From: RXOA01 sp964547105
GTDB taxonomy: Bacteria; Bipolaricaulota; Bipolaricaulia; UBA7950; UBA9294
Assembly (NCBI GenBank): GCA_964547105.1
Contig: CAZJLO010000044.1
Coordinates: 1-15,574 of the forward strand
Direction: 5' to 3'
Length of the DNA stretch: 15,574 nt
Shown here: one piece after another, positions 13,993 to 15,574 of the stretch
Numbering within the stretch: the first letter of the stretch is position 1
How the letters are laid out: the number at the start of each line of letters is the position of its first letter
Made by a program: the position numbers and the translations under genes
The notes under the pieces: model-generated
Told to the model about the DNA's origin: nothing
Database searches by the model: none
Seen by the model: the letters and a program-made list of their open reading frames with translations, nothing else

Positions 13993-14300
13993 CGATCCTC
14001 CTCAAGAGCCTGCGTCATCTTGCTGCTGCGATGTCCCGAGATGCAGGACAAGTCTTTTCACGCCAATCGTCAGAGCTGGAACCTGGAATGAGGAGGAGTC
14101 TACCCGAGGTTTGCGTTTCTTGCTTGAACCGTCCGGTCTGGACGGGCGATTCGAGAATGTCGTTCGGAGTCGCCTGAGCCTCCGACAGATCGGGGATCGA
14201 TGGAACTCCAACGCACTGATCCGGATCAGGATGAGGTGCTGTGCCACACAAGGCCGAAGCCGCAGTTGCTTCGCCAATGGAGACGGCTATCTTCGGCTTC
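13993..14300. other. Intergenic region rich in dyads
   Basis: This 308-nt gap lies between two minus-strand genes. Overlapping open frames across it lack ribosome sites. It holds three clean dyads: CCGTCC (14129-14134) with GGACGG (14140-14145), the perfect 14-nt palindrome CTGATCCGGATCAG (14216-14229), and CGAAGC (14255-14260) with GCTTCG (14268-14273). The last may end the upstream minus-strand transcript and the palindrome may be an operator. No clear promoter is visible for the phosphotransferase gene. Confidence 0.4.
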
Positions 14301-14726
14301 TCAGTGGGCTTCTGACGTTCCGTACGGGAAGACGGCCGGACACCCTCGGCACGGGGATCCGTAGGTGGGGCATGTGACGCAATCGGATCCGCAGGGCGGA
14401 TGTTCCGCGTATTCCGTTGGAAGATCGGCATCAGGGAAGAGATCGAGAAGGCCGTCATCACGCCGGAACAAGACGTCAACTGCTCCCACATACTCGGGAT
14501 GAGCAACAAGTGTGTTTGCATCTTGCGAGAAGTCCCCGTGGCGTTGAGCAACACGCTCGACCGCGAGGACGACCACATCTGCGTCCTCTGCTCCATCGGT
14601 CATCAACCGCCAGAGAGGACAAGTTGCGTACCGCGCTCGAAACGTCGCCGCCTGAGCGGCTGACGCGAATCGGAACCGGTACACGCCGGCCATCCGTTCA
14701 GCATCTGGCTTCATCGGGTTGCGCAT
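14301..14726 (-). CDS. Small protein with Cys-rich C-terminal motif, DUF3795-like tail
   Basis: A 141-residue protein of unknown function. The N-terminal about 100 residues look like a compact alpha/beta domain without known motifs. The tail carries C112-x3-C116-x2-C119-x6-C126-x2-C129 in the context CGSDC..CPTYGSPCRGCPA, which resembles the CGLDC..CPAY..C.GC pattern of DUF3795 proteins and suggests a metal or iron-sulphur site (inference). ATG 14726 is preceded by a purine-rich GAGGGG about 10 nt upstream, not an ideal ribosome site; ATG 14714 is an alternative. A promoter-like element lies just upstream. An overlapping frame on the same strand (14015-14596) was judged spurious. Confidence 0.62.
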   Translation of the reverse strand: MRNPMKPDAERMAGVYRFRFASAAQAATFRARYATCPLWRLMTDGAEDADVVVLAVERVAQRHGDFSQDANTLVAHPEYVGAVDVLFRRDDGLLDLFPDADLPTEYAEHPPCGSDCVTCPTYGSPCRGCPAVFPYGTSEAH

Positions 14727-14759
14727 CGTAACCGCCCCTCTTTCTGCGAGCTTGCCGAG

Positions 14760-14788
14760 ATAATGGAGTGAATCGAGGCACGAGGCAA
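14760..14788 (-). promoter_or_regulatory. Candidate promoter for the Cys-rich small protein gene
   Basis: Read on the minus strand, TTGCCT (complement of 14783-14788) is followed after 17 nt by CATTAT (complement of 14760-14765); each has 4 of 6 consensus matches. Transcription would begin near 14753, about 27 nt before the ATG at 14726. Confidence 0.35.
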
Positions 14789-14901
14789 CTTAGAAGAAGT
14801 CAGTTGAAATCTGTTGTCCAAAGAGAACCCTCCAGATGCCGCCGGCTCTATCCGCCTCGCGTTCCCGTGGCCTGGATCACCCGGCGAAGGCAAGAAGAAG
14901 G

Positions 14902-14930
14902 TTGGCAACCATCCGAAGTTGATGCAGAAT
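14902..14930 (+). promoter_or_regulatory. Candidate promoter for the YgjP-like gene
   Basis: TTGGCA (14902-14907, 5 of 6 matches) is followed after a 17-nt spacer by CAGAAT (14925-14930, 4 of 6). Transcription would begin near 14937, giving a very short leader that just includes the GGAGGAG box at 14939-14945. Confidence 0.35.
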
Positions 14931-14951
14931 CTCTCCGTGGAGGAGTCCCCG

Positions 14952-15574
14952 ATGAGAGAATCTCTGAACGTTGAATACGAGGTTCGAGAGAGTGCGAGAG
15001 CACGCAACGTTCGCTTCCGCTTCTCGTTGGAGGATGGACTGGTTGTGATCGTCCCTCGCGGATTCGATGTACGACGGATCCCCGAACTGATCGCCGAGAA
15101 ACGAACGTGGATCGAGCGGGTTTCACGACGGATCGAGCAGCAGAGACGCGATCTCGAGGTGGATCCGCCGACCCGGTTGCCGGAACGTGTTGCCATGCAA
15201 GCGATCGATCGCTCCTTTCCCGTGCAGTACATGTCATCTTCAGCGTCCAGTGCCCAAGTCGAGGAAAGGCCTCACGGAGATCTGATCGTGTTCGGAGATG
15301 TAGAGAACACCGACGCGTGCAGGATTGCGTTGCGGCAATGGACACTTGGCAAGGCGAGACAGCATCTTGTGCCCTGGCTGAAAGCCGAAGCCGACCGTGG
15401 GGACTTCCGGTTCGAGAAGACCTCGGTGCGGTGTCAGAAATCGCGCTGGGGAAGCTGCTCGACACGTGGGACGATCAGTCTCAACGCCAAGCTTCTCTTC
15501 CTTCCGCGTGAGCTTGCGGGTTACGTGCTGCTTCACGAGCTTTGCCACACGGTTCACCCGAACCACTCCGAGGG
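14952..15574 (+). CDS. YgjP/M48-like zinc metallopeptidase, 3' end missing at window edge
   Basis: The reading frame stays open to the last base of the window, giving 207 complete residues. The C-terminal visible part is the YgjP-like (DUF45) metallopeptidase domain: KSRWGSCSTRGTISLNAKL (163-181), then the zinc-binding HELCH (195-199) with the likely third ligand H205 in HPNHSEG. In this family the motif is followed by an FW-containing helix, so only a short piece (roughly 20-40 residues) is probably missing. The N-terminal half (about 1-70) has the beta-rich start seen in YgjP proteins. ATG 14952 is preceded by GGAGGAG (14939-14945) with a 6-nt gap. The gene is divergent from the Cys-rich small protein gene. 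Its substrate is unknown; it is predicted to be cytosolic, with no signal peptide or transmembrane segment. Confidence 0.9.
   Translation, partial: MRESLNVEYEVRESARARNVRFRFSLEDGLVVIVPRGFDVRRIPELIAEKRTWIERVSRRIEQQRRDLEVDPPTRLPERVAMQAIDRSFPVQYMSSSASSAQVEERPHGDLIVFGDVENTDACRIALRQWTLGKARQHLVPWLKAEADRGDFRFEKTSVRCQKSRWGSCSTRGTISLNAKLLFLPRELAGYVLLHELCHTVHPNHSE

Noticed and set aside
13293..14091. Plus-strand frames opposite the phosphotransferase gene
   Set aside because: They are complements of a gene with clear APH catalytic motifs and lack a ribosome site.
14015..14596. Minus-strand frame of 193 codons overlapping the Cys-rich small protein gene
   Set aside because: No ribosome site and a Pro/Ser/Thr-rich out-of-frame translation; the overlapping 14301-14726 frame has a coherent Cys motif.
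14768..14974. Plus-strand frame of 68 codons before the YgjP-like gene
   Set aside because: Arg-rich translation that overlaps the better-supported start at 14952 and contains its predicted promoter.

Overview
The window comes from a GC-rich bacterial chromosome. Start codons are often GTG, Shine-Dalgarno boxes are strong (AGGAGG type), and genes sit in short runs on both strands. The gene set is housekeeping plus signalling and envelope functions: a YugP-type protease, Rpe, RibD, a lamin-tail-domain protein, a large BTAD/SARP regulator, a fumarase/aspartase-family lyase, MscS, an APH-fold kinase and a YgjP-type metallopeptidase. This mix fits an uncultured Gram-negative-type lineage (Gemmatimonadota, Eisenbacteria or Acidobacteriota-like), but no marker fixes the phylum. 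I see no rRNA, tRNA, CRISPR array, transposase or phage gene.

Left block (about 256-3266, + strand): a tightly coupled operon of YugP-family membrane zinc peptidase, ribulose-phosphate 3-epimerase (rpe), bifunctional riboflavin deaminase/reductase (ribD) and a membrane-anchored lamin-tail-domain protein. Each gene overlaps the next by 1-4 nt. Rpe acts on ribulose-5-phosphate, which also feeds riboflavin synthesis, so rpe and ribD make metabolic sense together. The last protein ends in an unexpected CxxCH motif.

Middle block: two minus-strand genes (a four-helix membrane protein and a Cys-rich helical protein) lie back to back with a 1122-residue regulator (winged helix + BTAD + NB-ARC ATPase + TPR) reading to the right. 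The 106-nt divergent gap carries an inverted repeat and an extended -10. A class I SAM methyltransferase follows the regulator. It is interrupted, in frame, by 11 degenerate hexanucleotide units that add a polar loop inside its Rossmann domain. Next come a fumarase/aspartase superfamily lyase with a hairpin right after its stop, and a small DUF4345-like membrane protein.

Right block: an 856-nt stretch without a convincing gene holds a compact regulatory cluster at 11729-11810. It consists of a 7-bp inverted repeat, a consensus TTGACA -35 and an exact TGTGA-N6-TCACA (CRP-type) palindrome. It lies upstream of an MscS-family channel gene. Two minus-strand genes follow: an APH/choline-kinase-like phosphotransferase and a small protein with a Cys-rich tail. 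The window ends inside a YgjP/M48-like metallopeptidase gene that is divergent from them and cut by the window edge just after its zinc-binding motif.
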